A stretch of DNA of 64,000 nt from an uncultured Lachnospiraceae bacterium (GCA_910578345.1 CAJTRA010000003.1:186001-250000), one strand, 5' to 3'; shown: positions 33,630 through 43,451, counted from the stretch's first letter. Notes: generated from the letters alone by a model not told the origin. Numbers and translations: made by a program.

Positions 33630-36551
33630 CTAGTGGAACAGATACACGATTTCTGCAAACTTTTCTGCATTCTCCTTGATTTTCTCTTCATTTCCCACCA
33701 CGCACAGACAGTCATCTTCGATAAAAGCACGGATATAGGCTGAAAGCCCTCTGATCGTATCCACATCTGCCGAGAGCAGCTCCTCTCTGTCTTTCTGCAC
33801 CTGCTCATAACGATAATGCGTCATATAACCGGTAAGAGAATAGATTCCCTTTGCCGCCGGCGTCATCGGTATATCCATCTCACTGACCGCACCGATGACA
33901 TACTGCGTCATCGTCCTCTCATCCGCCTCAAAACCGGCAATATACTCTGCCGCTTTCTCATACACGTCGATGGTCTTCTCCAGATTCGGATCCCGGTAAG
34001 ATACGAAGTAGCTCTCTCCTGACTTACCGAAGTTGCACATACAGCCGTATGCGCCGCCTTTCACGCGTACCTGCGTCCAGAGATAATCATATCCCATCAG
34101 CACACGCAGCACGCGCAGCGCGCCGTGATAAGGAAGCCCCTTCTTCTCGAAATTGCCCGCGCGGCACACATACTGGATCTGCGCCGACGACATAAATCCT
34201 TCGTTTTTCTTGACTGGCACAGGATGATACCCTGTCTCTTGCACTGGATCCTTATATAGGCTGTCTTTAAAGTTCTCGATCAGCAGCTCGATGCCTGTCA
34301 GTCCCTCTGCCTGTGCCGTATAATCTACCAGCAGATTTTCCGGGCGGAAAATATAGCGCGTCACCTGTGCCAGATTCGCTGTCAGTTCGTCTTTTCTTCC
34401 CTCAAAATCTTTCTCAAGACCTTCTAACAGCCGATAAAATGGAATTCCATTCACATGCTCTAACACCATCGCCGGCTTTGAGAAATAAGCCATTGCCCTA
34501 CCTGCCGCCAGGGAATGTCCTGCCGCCATCATATTCGCCTGCTTGCAGGATCGTGCCTCCGCCACCAGCTCATAAAGGCGTTTCTCATCCGTGTAATCAG
34601 ATCTCATCAAGATCTCTTCTGCCAGCGCAAAAGCCTTTGGCAGATTCTCATACAAGACCTTCACTTTCAAATCAAAGGTCGCCGTATAACGTTCCAGATT
34701 CTCTGCATCCGTATACGTATTCACGACCGGCGCTATCCCGCCCGTCTGCAGATTGATCTCATTATACAGATCGCTGTAGCTGTAATGTTCTGTGCTCACA
34801 AGCCCCAATACGACCTTCAGAATGCCTACATAGGGAAACAGCTCTTCCGGCACCTGCCGTAAGTCAAACATAAAACGCAGATACCCGATTCCATTCGTAT
34901 AGATATCATGATGCAAAAGTACCGTATCGCCTACCCTTTTTTCCTCGTTGATATAGGGCGCCGCCTCTTTCTTCAAGTCTTCCCTCTTAAGCAGTGGAAT
35001 CTTCTCCAGATCCTCTTTCGCGCTCGGTTCCTCCTGGTACAGCCTGAGCTCTTCTGTCTCCCGGACGATCCTCTCGATCTCCTCGCTGCTCATGGCCGCT
35101 TTCTTCTTCGCAAGCGCCTCTGCGAGCGCTTTCTCTTTCTTTCCAGTCAGCCCTTTGACCGGCTTCACGACCACCACGCTCTTATGCGGATTCTGAAGCA
35201 GGCTTTCCCGGATCAGATCTTCATAGTAGGATGTCTCTGCCTCTTTCTTTAATTCCCGATAAACATTCAACAGTTCTACTGCCGTAAAAGGCTTGCTGTC
35301 ATCATACAGCCAGGTCTCCAACATCTGCAGCCCATACATAAGTCCCTTCGGATAGGAACCAAAGTCTGCTTCTCTGTACTTAAATTCACTGTTGTTCAGG
35401 CTTGCCCTGATCGCTTTACGGTCTAATCCTTTCTCCGCGACTTCTTTCAGCGTCTCTTCTATGATACGGATGAACTCCTCTTTCTGTTCTGCGTTGGCAT
35501 TCTTCGCAATCACAGAGAAGTACGGCTGTTTTGCACCCGTGTCATACAGACAGCTTAAGTCTGTCCCGATGCCTGCATCTAACAGGGCCTGTTTGACAGG
35601 CGCTCCCGGCACTGAGCAGAGCACGTCTGCCAACACGGCAAATCCATTACAGAATTTAGGATCCGGCATCTCTCCTAAAGAGACATTGTAGGCCAGATAC
35701 GTATTATCCTGTTCCGACTCGCTTTCCATAATCGAATATTCTTTCTCCACGCTCCTCATTTCCCCAAACGGCGGTTCTGTCCGAAGCTCAGAATCTACAC
35801 GCAGCGCATCATATCTGGAAAGGTATGTTTCATCGATATACTTTAACTTCTCTGCCATATCCATATTGCCATACAGATAGAGATAACTGTTGGAGGGATG
35901 GTAATATTTCTTATGAAAATCCAGGAATTCTTCATACGTAAGTTCCGGGATCACATCCGGGTCTCCGCCTGACTCCACCGCATAGGACGTATGTGGGTAG
36001 AGTGAATTCATGATCTCCCTCTCCAGCACATCGTCCGGTGAGGAATAAGCGCCCTTCATCTCATTATATACGACGCCGTTGATCGTCAGGGCATCCTCGG
36101 CGTCTTCCATCTCATAATGCCAGGCCTCCTGTCTAAAGATCTTCTCTTCCCGATAGATATTCGGATGGAAAACCGCATCCAGATAAACATCCATCAGATT
36201 CTGGAAATCCTTATCATTACAGCTTGCCACGGGATATACCGTCTTATCTGGATAAGTCATCGCATTCAAGAACGTATTCAAAGATCCTTTCGCCAGTTCA
36301 ATAAAGGGATCCTTCACCGGAAACTTGTCCGATCCGCACAGCACTGTGTGCTCCACGATATGCGCCACCCCCGTACTATCCTCAGGCGGCGTCCGAAACC
36401 CGATATAAAACACTTTGTTCTCATCGTCATTCGACAGAAGCGCCACTCTGGCCCCTGTCTTATTATGTCTCAGCAGACAGCTGACCGAATTAAGATCCTT
36501 ACTCTTTCTTCTCTCGATCACCGTATAAGCCTGTAATTGTTCTAACTGCAT
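33630..36551 (-). CDS. M16C zinc protease (presequence protease/insulinase family)
   Basis: A 973-residue metalloprotease with the inverted zinc motif HIVEH (His64-Glu67-His68), a downstream Glu in the EMKGAYSSPDDV region, and the second, catalytically silent M16 half (from about 560), as in PreP/CYM1. The arginine/tyrosine motif of the C-terminal half is seen as RVKGGAYG. Such enzymes close like a clam shell around short peptides. No signal peptide is seen, so it is cytoplasmic. ATG 36551 follows AAAGGAG with a 12-bp gap. Confidence 0.93.
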   Translation of the reverse strand: MQLEQLQAYTVIERRKSKDLNSVSCLLRHNKTGARVALLSNDDENKVFYIGFRTPPEDSTGVAHIVEHTVLCGSDKFPVKDPFIELAKGSLNTFLNAMTYPDKTVYPVASCNDKDFQNLMDVYLDAVFHPNIYREEKIFRQEAWHYEMEDAEDALTINGVVYNEMKGAYSSPDDVLEREIMNSLYPHTSYAVESGGDPDVIPELTYEEFLDFHKKYYHPSNSYLYLYGNMDMAEKLKYIDETYLSRYDALRVDSELRTEPPFGEMRSVEKEYSIMESESEQDNTYLAYNVSLGEMPDPKFCNGFAVLADVLCSVPGAPVKQALLDAGIGTDLSCLYDTGAKQPYFSVIAKNANAEQKEEFIRIIEETLKEVAEKGLDRKAIRASLNNSEFKYREADFGSYPKGLMYGLQMLETWLYDDSKPFTAVELLNVYRELKKEAETSYYEDLIRESLLQNPHKSVVVVKPVKGLTGKKEKALAEALAKKKAAMSSEEIERIVRETEELRLYQEEPSAKEDLEKIPLLKREDLKKEAAPYINEEKRVGDTVLLHHDIYTNGIGYLRFMFDLRQVPEELFPYVGILKVVLGLVSTEHYSYSDLYNEINLQTGGIAPVVNTYTDAENLERYTATFDLKVKVLYENLPKAFALAEEILMRSDYTDEKRLYELVAEARSCKQANMMAAGHSLAAGRAMAYFSKPAMVLEHVNGIPFYRLLEGLEKDFEGRKDELTANLAQVTRYIFRPENLLVDYTAQAEGLTGIELLIENFKDSLYKDPVQETGYHPVPVKKNEGFMSSAQIQYVCRAGNFEKKGLPYHGALRVLRVLMGYDYLWTQVRVKGGAYGCMCNFGKSGESYFVSYRDPNLEKTIDVYEKAAEYIAGFEADERTMTQYVIGAVSEMDIPMTPAAKGIYSLTGYMTHYRYEQVQKDREELLSADVDTIRGLSAYIRAFIEDDCLCVVGNEEKIKENAEKFAEIVYLFH

Positions 36552-36588
36552 AGCCTGTGTAAACTCCTTTCGTTTGCATATAGCATAT

Positions 36589-36618
36589 AGTATACCACTC
36601 TCTCCTGAAATTAGTAAA
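36589..36618 (-). promoter_or_regulatory. promoter of the M16C protease gene
   Basis: TTTACT (36618-36613), 18 bp and TATACT (36594-36589) on the minus strand. Confidence 0.6.
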
Positions 36619-36641
36619 GCAATCCTTTCATCAGGGTATTC

Positions 36642-37064
36642 TCAAACGCTGAACGACATCAAGGCCAGTTTCGACAACACAAGCTCCTGCACAACAATTC
36701 CCGATTTCTTCTTCTGTGCCAGGTTCATGCCAACCAGCTCCTCTAATTTCAATATTTTATTCACGTAAGCCACTTTCGGCCCGCCAAAGATTCTCTTTTT
36801 CTTTTCCAGCACACTCACCTTGACTCTGGCCTTAAGCTGTTTATAAGTCTTATAAGAGAACTGTTCCGGCGTCATATAATACAACTGACTCTCCAGCGTC
36901 GTCTCTGTATCGGTATCTTTCAAAATATAGTGTTCTACAATACTCTTATATTTGAACGTGACCATCTCATCTTCCAGAATTTCCCGATAGCTGTATTTCG
37001 CTCCCAGGTACAAAGACCCTGTATCCTGCATAAAATATTTAAAATCCCTGTTCTGATCCTCCAC
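36642..37064 (-). CDS. unrecognised conserved-looking protein, 140 aa
   Basis: I do not recognise the family. The GTG start at 37064 is supported by AAGGTGG upstream. The protein is soluble, rich in Lys/Glu/Tyr, and has no cysteine. The segment KKKRIFGGPKVAYVNKILKLEELV and the tail VQELVLSKLALMSFSV look like helices of a small folded protein. It lies 63 bp after the sigma-like gene and is probably in that transcript. Confidence 0.65.
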   Translation of the reverse strand: MEDQNRDFKYFMQDTGSLYLGAKYSYREILEDEMVTFKYKSIVEHYILKDTDTETTLESQLYYMTPEQFSYKTYKQLKARVKVSVLEKKKRIFGGPKVAYVNKILKLEELVGMNLAQKKKSGIVVQELVLSKLALMSFSV

Positions 37065-37127
37065 CGCGCCACCACCTTATCCATTGTGTATCCTGCGTCA
37101 AATGACCTGTTCTATCGTCCAATACCG

Positions 37128-37871
37128 TTAATGCGTCAGAGAGTCGATCTTGTCTCCGCTCATCCGAATGGCGTCCTCAATGGCACGTCTGTTCAGACCA
37201 GATTCCTGCATGACTTCCTCAACCGTCACTTTCCTGTGCAGTTCCTCATATAACTCATCCGCTGCTTTCGCCACCTTATTGACCTTATCCAGGATCTTCT
37301 GGTCCTTCTTTACTTCCTCGGCATTCTGTGCGATATAGTCTTCCATGGCGTCCATGATCATCTTGCCAAGCATTCCCTGCGCCTCCGATGCATGCTCCAG
37401 CGCGCCCAGCATCGTAACGCCTGCCGTCACCGCCACATTGCCTTCCCCGATCAGATCCTCCAGATAGACACCCTGGCCGGCATAAAGCTTCGCAATCTCC
37501 GCCACTTCAGGCAGATACAGCTGGATCAACCGGTTTCTCGCATCCCCATCTCCGGCCATCGCCGACAAGGTGATAGCTTCCCGCTCTCCGTCCGATACCT
37601 CCGGCAGCTCCCGCAGCGCTTCTAAATACGCGTCAAGATAATCCCTTTCCTCCGGTTCCAGATACGCATCCAGATCCACCGGCTCACCGACTCCGATCTT
37701 GCGCTGATGCAGATAGTCATACACCATATTCATCTGTTCTTCACCGAGGGCAAGCGGCGCAAACATCTCTTCTACTTGTTCCTTCGCGATGCAGTTACCC
37801 TGCTCCTTCGCTTTCTTTCTGACCTGCTCCAGGGTTTTCGCAAATACGATTTCTTTGTTTTCCGTGCTCAC
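37128..37871 (-). CDS. sigma-70-like protein lacking region 4
   Basis: A 247-residue protein resembling the first two thirds of a primary sigma factor. Residues about 10-60 (KKAKEQGNCIAKEQVEEMF...YDYLHQRKIGVGE) match region 1.1. Residues about 85-150 match 1.2 to 2.2, with NRLIQLYLPEVAEIAKLYAGQGVYLEDLIGEG like the core-binding helix. The DNA-melting and -10 region (2.3-2.4) is not recognisable: its place is taken by an acidic helix. A region 3-like segment ends the protein (VTVEEVMQESGLNRRAIEDAI). There is no region 4. GTG 37871 follows AAGGAGG, 9 bp after the rhomboid-like gene. I infer a core-polymerase-binding regulator rather than a working sigma factor. Confidence 0.7.
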   Translation of the reverse strand: MSTENKEIVFAKTLEQVRKKAKEQGNCIAKEQVEEMFAPLALGEEQMNMVYDYLHQRKIGVGEPVDLDAYLEPEERDYLDAYLEALRELPEVSDGEREAITLSAMAGDGDARNRLIQLYLPEVAEIAKLYAGQGVYLEDLIGEGNVAVTAGVTMLGALEHASEAQGMLGKMIMDAMEDYIAQNAEEVKKDQKILDKVNKVAKAADELYEELHRKVTVEEVMQESGLNRRAIEDAIRMSGDKIDSLTH

Positions 37872-37880
37872 AATTCCTCC

Positions 37881-38753
37881 TTATGACCTGCGCACATGCG
37901 TATGAGTATACAAATGTTCCTCACAGTATTCATAGTTTCCCTCACACTTAGAACAGAACCGAAACTGCAATTCCGGATGATCCACTTCCGTCCGTCCGCA
38001 GACTGCACATTTATGTTTGGTAATTCCTGTGCCTCGTCTCACATCCCGCTTGAATTCCTGTCTCCTGTGGATCTGTTTGGGATTCAGGTGCATCATATTC
38101 CGCGATGTCACAAAGAACACGATAAAATTGAGTAGGGAAGCGAAGATCGCAAATTTGCCGACAACGCCCACTCCAAAAAAGGTAAACAGAAGCATAACGC
38201 CATAGATCGTCCCCAGCCATTTAACCTTGATCGGCAAAAAGAACATGAGCAGAACTTCCACTTCCGGAAAAGTCGCCGCAAAGGCAAGAAAAATCGACAT
38301 ATTGATATAGTAGGTGCTGAAACTCAAGGAACTTGTCAGGAAATAAAGCTCCGGCCCAACAGACGCGATCCAATCCGGATGAAAGACGTAATGATATCCC
38401 ATCATCAGAAAGCTGCCCGCTATGGTAAAGAGCATTCCCTGGAACAGATAGACATTATACCGGTAGGTCCCCCACGTCCTCTCCAGTGTTGTGCCGATCG
38501 AACAATAGAAATACAACATGATCAGAGTAAAAAAAAGATTGCCGCTTTCCGGCGGAATCAGGATCCAGGTAAAGAGCCTCCAGACCTGCCCATGCAGGAT
38601 CGCATAAGGGTCCAGGGTCAGATAAAAGACCAGATTGCCGCTTCTGTCTAACATCTCAAGCAGATATCCCACCGCATAGCAGATCACCAGTACAAAAGAA
38701 AGATTTTTAATCGCGTATTTTCCAAATTTACGTTCAAAAGAACTCATTTTCAT
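37881..38753 (-). CDS. rhomboid-like membrane protein with C-terminal zinc ribbon
   Basis: A 290-residue protein with about six membrane segments and a rhomboid-style opening (LTLDPYAILHGQVWRLFTWILIPP, then FTLIMLYFYCSIGTTLERTWG). I find no GxSG and no catalytic His in the last segments, so it is probably a non-proteolytic relative. The cytoplasmic tail is basic and ends in a Cys-rich knuckle (CAVCGRTE...FCSKCEGNYEYCEEH). ATG 38753 (MKMSSFERKFGKY) is one of several close candidates. The sigma-like gene follows after 9 bp. Confidence 0.75.
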   Translation of the reverse strand: MKMSSFERKFGKYAIKNLSFVLVICYAVGYLLEMLDRSGNLVFYLTLDPYAILHGQVWRLFTWILIPPESGNLFFTLIMLYFYCSIGTTLERTWGTYRYNVYLFQGMLFTIAGSFLMMGYHYVFHPDWIASVGPELYFLTSSLSFSTYYINMSIFLAFAATFPEVEVLLMFFLPIKVKWLGTIYGVMLLFTFFGVGVVGKFAIFASLLNFIVFFVTSRNMMHLNPKQIHRRQEFKRDVRRGTGITKHKCAVCGRTEVDHPELQFRFCSKCEGNYEYCEEHLYTHTHVRRS

Positions 38754-38780
38754 TATTATGACCACGCCTTTCATCACGCA

Positions 38781-38837
38781 ATGTATTTTCAGTTACAAAA
38801 CTGAATACATTTTATCATTCCTCTTTTTAAAAGTAAA
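38781..38837 (-). promoter_or_regulatory. promoter and leader hairpin of the rhomboid-like/sigma-like genes
   Basis: TTTACT (38837-38832), 17 bp and TAAAAT (38814-38809) on the minus strand. Immediately downstream, 38781-38810 is an interrupted inverted repeat (ATGTATT...CAGTT-ACAA-AACTG-AATACAT) that would form a hairpin or serve as an operator. Confidence 0.6.
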
Positions 38838-38921
38838 TGTCGCTGCTTCCAAAAATACAGAAGTCATAAAAATTTTATAAATAGAACCCAAAATCTTAAC
38901 ACTTTACCAACAATTAGCCGA

Positions 38922-38997
38922 TTGCTTTTTGCAAAACGGTGTCGTATAATGACAGAGTCCGTCGGGACAGTTCTTCTTATTTATTATATACTGTCCC
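38922..38997 (+). promoter_or_regulatory. activase promoter with downstream hairpin
   Basis: TTGCTT (38922-38927), 17 bp and TATAAT (38945-38950). GGGACAGT (38964-38971) and ACTGTCCC (38990-38997) form a perfect 8-bp stem with an AT-rich 18-nt loop at the start of the transcript. The leader to the start codon is about 170 nt; I see no other element in it. Confidence 0.7.
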
Positions 38998-39124
38998 AGA
39001 CATTCCATCATTTTCAGCAAAACATACACAGTCTGCCGGAGTCTTCTTACTAAAAGTTGCCGCAAAGGCATGCGCCGGAAAGCTTCTGAAAGACTGTCAT
39101 CAAAGATAAGGAGTGAAATCTGAA

Positions 39125-42100
39125 ATGAGTGAGATGCAGTATACTCTTGGTATTGATATCGGTTCCACAACCGTGAAGATCGCTATTCTTGATCAGAGGC
39201 AGCAAATACTCTTCTCCGACTATCAAAGACACTTTGCAAACATAAGAGAGACGCTTGCTGATCTGTTACAAAAGGCTTATCGCAAATTGGGAAATCTGAC
39301 GATTCATCCGATGATCACCGGTTCCGGCGGTCTGACGCTGGCAAATCACTTGCAGGTTCCTTTCGTGCAGGAAGTCATCGCCGTCTCCACTTCCCTGCAG
39401 ACTTTTGCCCCGGTCACTGACGTGGCCATCGAATTAGGCGGGGAAGACGCCAAGATCATCTATTTTGAGGACGGAAATGTAGAACAGCGCATGAACGGGA
39501 TCTGTGCAGGCGGCACCGGTTCCTTCATCGACCAGATGGCTTCCTTACTGCAGACAGATGCCCCTGGGCTCAATGAATATGCAAGAAACTACCATTCCCT
39601 CTACACCATTGCGGCAAGATGCGGCGTCTTCGCCAAGTCCGATATCCAGCCGTTAATCAACGAGGGAGCAACGAAGGAAGATTTATCCGCCTCCATTTTC
39701 CAGGCTGTCGTAAATCAGACGATCAGCGGACTCGCCTGCGGCAAACCGATCCGCGGCCATGTCGCCTTTCTGGGCGGCCCTCTGCACTTTCTGTCAGAAC
39801 TAAAGCAGTCCTTTATCCGTACCCTGAAATTAGATGAGGAACATATCATTGATCTGGACAACTCTCATCTGTTTGCGGCCATTGGTTCTGCCCTGAATGC
39901 GAAGGAGGACACTTATTACAGTATGGAAGAAATGGCAGACAAACTTTCTTCCGATATCAAGATGGAATTCGAAGTGGAACGTATGGAACCTCTGTTTGCT
40001 TCACGGGAAGACTACCATGCTTTCCGCAGCCGGCATTCCAGACATCATGTGTCAACCGCTGATCTGTCCACCTACAAAGGCAATTGTTTCCTGGGGATCG
40101 ACGCCGGTTCCACAACAACGAAAGTCGCTCTGGTAGGAGAAGACGGTTCTCTGCTCTACTCCTTTTACAGCAGTAACGATGGCAGCCCTCTAAAGACCGC
40201 CATCCGCTCCTTAAAGGAGATCTATGCCCTTCTGCCTGAAGACGTGACCATCGTCCGTTCCTGTTCTACCGGTTATGGAGAAGCGTTGATGAAAGCCGCT
40301 TTCCTCTTAGATGACGGAGAGGTAGAGACAGTCGCACACTACTATGCCGCCGCTTTCTTCGACCCGGAAGTAGACTGCATCCTGGATATCGGCGGACAGG
40401 ATATGAAATGCATTAAGATCAAGAACCAGACCGTAGACAGCGTGCAGCTCAATGAGGCCTGTTCCTCCGGCTGCGGTTCCTTTATCGAAACCTTCGCCAA
40501 ATCGCTAAATTACAGCGTTGAAGAATTTGCCAAAGCAGCGCTCTTCGCCGAGCATCCGATCGACTTGGGCACCCGCTGTACCGTGTTCATGAATTCCAAA
40601 GTAAAGCAGGCGCAGAAGGAGGGCGCATCTGTCTCCGATATTTCTGCCGGTCTTGCCTACTCGGTGATCAAGAACGCCCTGTTCAAGGTGATCAAAGTAT
40701 CCGACGCTTCTGAGCTGGGTAAGAATATCGTGGTCCAGGGCGGTACTTTCTACAATGACGCCGTTCTCAGGAGTTTCGAGAAGATCGCTGACTGTCAGGC
40801 AATCCGTCCCGATATCGCCGGCATCATGGGTGCATTCGGCTCAGCCCTGATCGCCAGGGAACGTTACCGGGAAGGTTCACGCACTTCCATGTTAAGCATC
40901 GAACAGATCATGAATCTGCAGTTTGAGACCAGTATGGCGAAATGTAAGGGCTGTACCAATAACTGCCGTCTCACCATCAATAAGTTTACGGGCGGACGCC
41001 AGTATATCTCCGGCAACCGCTGCGAACGCGGCATCGGGAAAGCGCGCAATGAAAACCATCTGCCTAATCTTTACGAATATAAGCTCAAAAGGCTCTTTTC
41101 CTTTGAGCCGCTGTCGCCGGATCAGGCGCCGAGAGGAACGGTCGGCATTCCGCGCGTTCTGAATATGTATGAAAACTATCCTTTCTGGTTCACCTTCTTT
41201 ACGAAGCTGGGCTTTCGGGTTGTGCTCTCTCCCAGTTCCAACCGGAAGATCTATGAGCTGGGCATCGAGTCCATTCCCAGTGAATCGGAATGTTATCCTG
41301 CGAAACTGGCGCACGGCCATGTTTCCTGGCTGATCAACCAGAAAGTAGATTTCATCTTCTACCCGGCCCTCTTCTATGAACGCGACGAGTTCCATGAGGC
41401 AAACAACCATTACAACTGCCCGATCGTCACTTCCTACTCGGAGAATATCAAGAATAATGTGGAGGAGATCGGCCGCGGTGAAGTCGTGTTCCGCAACCCC
41501 TTCATGTCCTTCCGTGACTTGCAGACTGTCACTTCTGCCCTCACCAGAGAATTCCGGGAGCTGCCAGTCACTGCCGTGATGAATGCTGCACAGGACGCCT
41601 GGAAGGAACTGGAGCAGGCCAGACAGGACATGCGCACGAAAGGGGAGGAAGTCCTGCGCTTTATGGAAGAAAACCACAAACGCGGCATCGTGCTGGCCGG
41701 CCGGCCGTACCATATTGATCCGGAGATTAACCATGGTATCCCGGAGCTGATCAATTCCTATGATCTTGCCGTGCTGACTGAGGATTCCGTATCTCATCTG
41801 GCAAAGCCGGAGCGCCCGCTGATCGTTTCCGACCAGTGGATGTATCATTCCAGACTGTATGCCGCCGCAAGCTTCGTGAAGACAAGGGACGACCTGGATC
41901 TGATCCAGCTTAATTCCTTCGGCTGCGGCCTGGATGCCGTCACCACGGATCAGGTGAACGATATCCTGTCCGGTTCTGATAAGATCTATACATGCCTTAA
42001 GATCGATGAGGTTAACAATCTGGGCGCTGCAAGGATCCGGATCCGTTCCCTGTTGTCTGCCATCAAAGTCAGAGAGCAGAAACATAAGCAGCGGACAATC

Positions 42101-43372
42101 CATTCCAGCGCCATTGCCAAGGTTCCTTTTACCGAAGAGATGCGGGGGGAATATACCATTCTCTGTCCCCAGATGTCTCCGATCCACTTTGAGATTCTGC
42201 AGGCCGGATTCGAAGCCTGCGGATATCATTTCGAAGTACTCGGCAATGACAACCGTCACGCCGTAGACGTCGGATTGAAATATGTGAATAATGACGCATG
42301 TTATCCTTCCCTGATTGTTGTGGGACAGATCATGGACGCCCTTCTGTCCGGCCGGTATGATCTGAACAAGGTCGCTGTCATCATGACCCAGACCGGCGGC
42401 GGATGCCGCGCTACCAACTATATTGGATTCATAAGACGCGCACTGGAGAAGGCCGGTATGGAGCAGATCCCCGTTATCTCGCTGAACCTCGCGGGCATCG
42501 AGAGCAATCCCGGTTTCCACCTGAATGCTGAATTACTCCTGCGCGCCGCCTACAGCGCCCTCTTCGGAGATATCTTTATGCGCTGTGTCTACCGGATGCG
42601 TCCTTATGAGAAAGAACCCGGCTCCGTAGACAGGCTGCATCAGGAATGGGTCGCAAAATGCCGTCAATTTGTCTCCGGAAAACACATGCGTTATTTAACT
42701 TTCTGCAAGATGTGCCGTCAGATCATACGGGACTTTGACGCGATTCCGATTCAGGAAGATATGGTCAAGCCAAGAGTCGGCATCGTAGGAGAGATCCTTG
42801 TAAAGTTCGCTCCTGCCGCCAACAACCATCTGGTCGAATTACTGGAAGCAGAGGGTGCCGAAGCCGTTGTGCCTGATCTGTTAGACTTCATGCTCTACTG
42901 CTTTTACAACCAGATCTACAAGGCAGATTACCTGGGTACTTCCAAGAAAGCGGCCCTCCTTTCCAGGGTTGGTATCTATGCGCTGGAAAGAATGCGCAGC
43001 TCTGCCGCAAAGGCTTTTGAGAAGAGCAGACATTTCGCTCCTCCGGTAAGTATCTATCAGCTCGTCAAATATGCTGAGCCCATCGTCAACATCGGTAATC
43101 AGACGGGGGAAGGATGGTTCCTGACCGGGGAGATGGTAGAGCTGATCCACAGCGGCGTCAACAATATTGTCTGCACACAGCCTTTCGGTTGTCTGCCCAA
43201 CCACGTTGTCGGCAAAGGTGTGATCAAAGAGCTGCGGAAACGTTTCCCGCTCTCCAATATCGTGGCGATCGATTATGATCCGGGCGCCAGTGAAGTCAAT
43301 CAACTTAACCGGATCAAGCTGATGTTGTCCACTGCGCAGAAAAATCTGAAAAAGAAAAAGCATGACAGATAG
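39125..43372 (+). CDS. 2-hydroxyacyl-CoA dehydratase activase-type fusion protein
   Basis: A 1415-residue protein with two BcrAD/BadFG ASKHA-ATPase domains in tandem: residues about 7-260 (LGIDIGSTTVKIAIL, NGICAGGTGSF, ARCGVFAKSD) and about 320-575 (LGIDAGSTTTKVALV, NEACSSGCGSF, TRCTVFMNSK). The Cys in each pair would ligate the shared [4Fe-4S] cluster. A DUF2229-type domain follows (VLNMYENYPFWFTFF, about 690), then a C-terminal HgdB-like region to the end. Such activases drive one-electron reduction of 2-hydroxyacyl-CoA dehydratase or benzoyl-CoA reductase. The long fusion is common in Clostridia but no partner genes lie nearby, so its substrate is unknown. ATG 39125 follows AAGGAG. Confidence 0.9.
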   Translation: MSEMQYTLGIDIGSTTVKIAILDQRQQILFSDYQRHFANIRETLADLLQKAYRKLGNLTIHPMITGSGGLTLANHLQVPFVQEVIAVSTSLQTFAPVTDVAIELGGEDAKIIYFEDGNVEQRMNGICAGGTGSFIDQMASLLQTDAPGLNEYARNYHSLYTIAARCGVFAKSDIQPLINEGATKEDLSASIFQAVVNQTISGLACGKPIRGHVAFLGGPLHFLSELKQSFIRTLKLDEEHIIDLDNSHLFAAIGSALNAKEDTYYSMEEMADKLSSDIKMEFEVERMEPLFASREDYHAFRSRHSRHHVSTADLSTYKGNCFLGIDAGSTTTKVALVGEDGSLLYSFYSSNDGSPLKTAIRSLKEIYALLPEDVTIVRSCSTGYGEALMKAAFLLDDGEVETVAHYYAAAFFDPEVDCILDIGGQDMKCIKIKNQTVDSVQLNEACSSGCGSFIETFAKSLNYSVEEFAKAALFAEHPIDLGTRCTVFMNSKVKQAQKEGASVSDISAGLAYSVIKNALFKVIKVSDASELGKNIVVQGGTFYNDAVLRSFEKIADCQAIRPDIAGIMGAFGSALIARERYREGSRTSMLSIEQIMNLQFETSMAKCKGCTNNCRLTINKFTGGRQYISGNRCERGIGKARNENHLPNLYEYKLKRLFSFEPLSPDQAPRGTVGIPRVLNMYENYPFWFTFFTKLGFRVVLSPSSNRKIYELGIESIPSESECYPAKLAHGHVSWLINQKVDFIFYPALFYERDEFHEANNHYNCPIVTSYSENIKNNVEEIGRGEVVFRNPFMSFRDLQTVTSALTREFRELPVTAVMNAAQDAWKELEQARQDMRTKGEEVLRFMEENHKRGIVLAGRPYHIDPEINHGIPELINSYDLAVLTEDSVSHLAKPERPLIVSDQWMYHSRLYAAASFVKTRDDLDLIQLNSFGCGLDAVTTDQVNDILSGSDKIYTCLKIDEVNNLGAARIRIRSLLSAIKVREQKHKQRTIHSSAIAKVPFTEEMRGEYTILCPQMSPIHFEILQAGFEACGYHFEVLGNDNRHAVDVGLKYVNNDACYPSLIVVGQIMDALLSGRYDLNKVAVIMTQTGGGCRATNYIGFIRRALEKAGMEQIPVISLNLAGIESNPGFHLNAELLLRAAYSALFGDIFMRCVYRMRPYEKEPGSVDRLHQEWVAKCRQFVSGKHMRYLTFCKMCRQIIRDFDAIPIQEDMVKPRVGIVGEILVKFAPAANNHLVELLEAEGAEAVVPDLLDFMLYCFYNQIYKADYLGTSKKAALLSRVGIYALERMRSSAAKAFEKSRHFAPPVSIYQLVKYAEPIVNIGNQTGEGWFLTGEMVELIHSGVNNIVCTQPFGCLPNHVVGKGVIKELRKRFPLSNIVAIDYDPGASEVNQLNRIKLMLSTAQKNLKKKKHDR

Positions 43373-43373
43373 A

Positions 43374-43424
43374 AATATCCTCAGAACGCCGGATCCTGCA
43401 AGATCCGCGTTCTGAGGATATTTT
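43374..43424 (+). terminator. strong terminator after the activase gene
   Basis: AATATCCTCAGAACGCCGGATC pairs with GATCCGCGTTCTGAGGATATT around a 6-nt loop, followed by TTTTC. Confidence 0.93.
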
Positions 43425-43451
43425 CAACCTAACCCTTATCAATCAATATAT

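Noticed and set aside
40892..42520. 542-codon open frame antisense to the activase gene
   Set aside because: It lies fully inside a clear 1415-residue coding gene, has low-complexity, His/Ile/Asp-rich composition and no ribosome site; it is a shadow frame.
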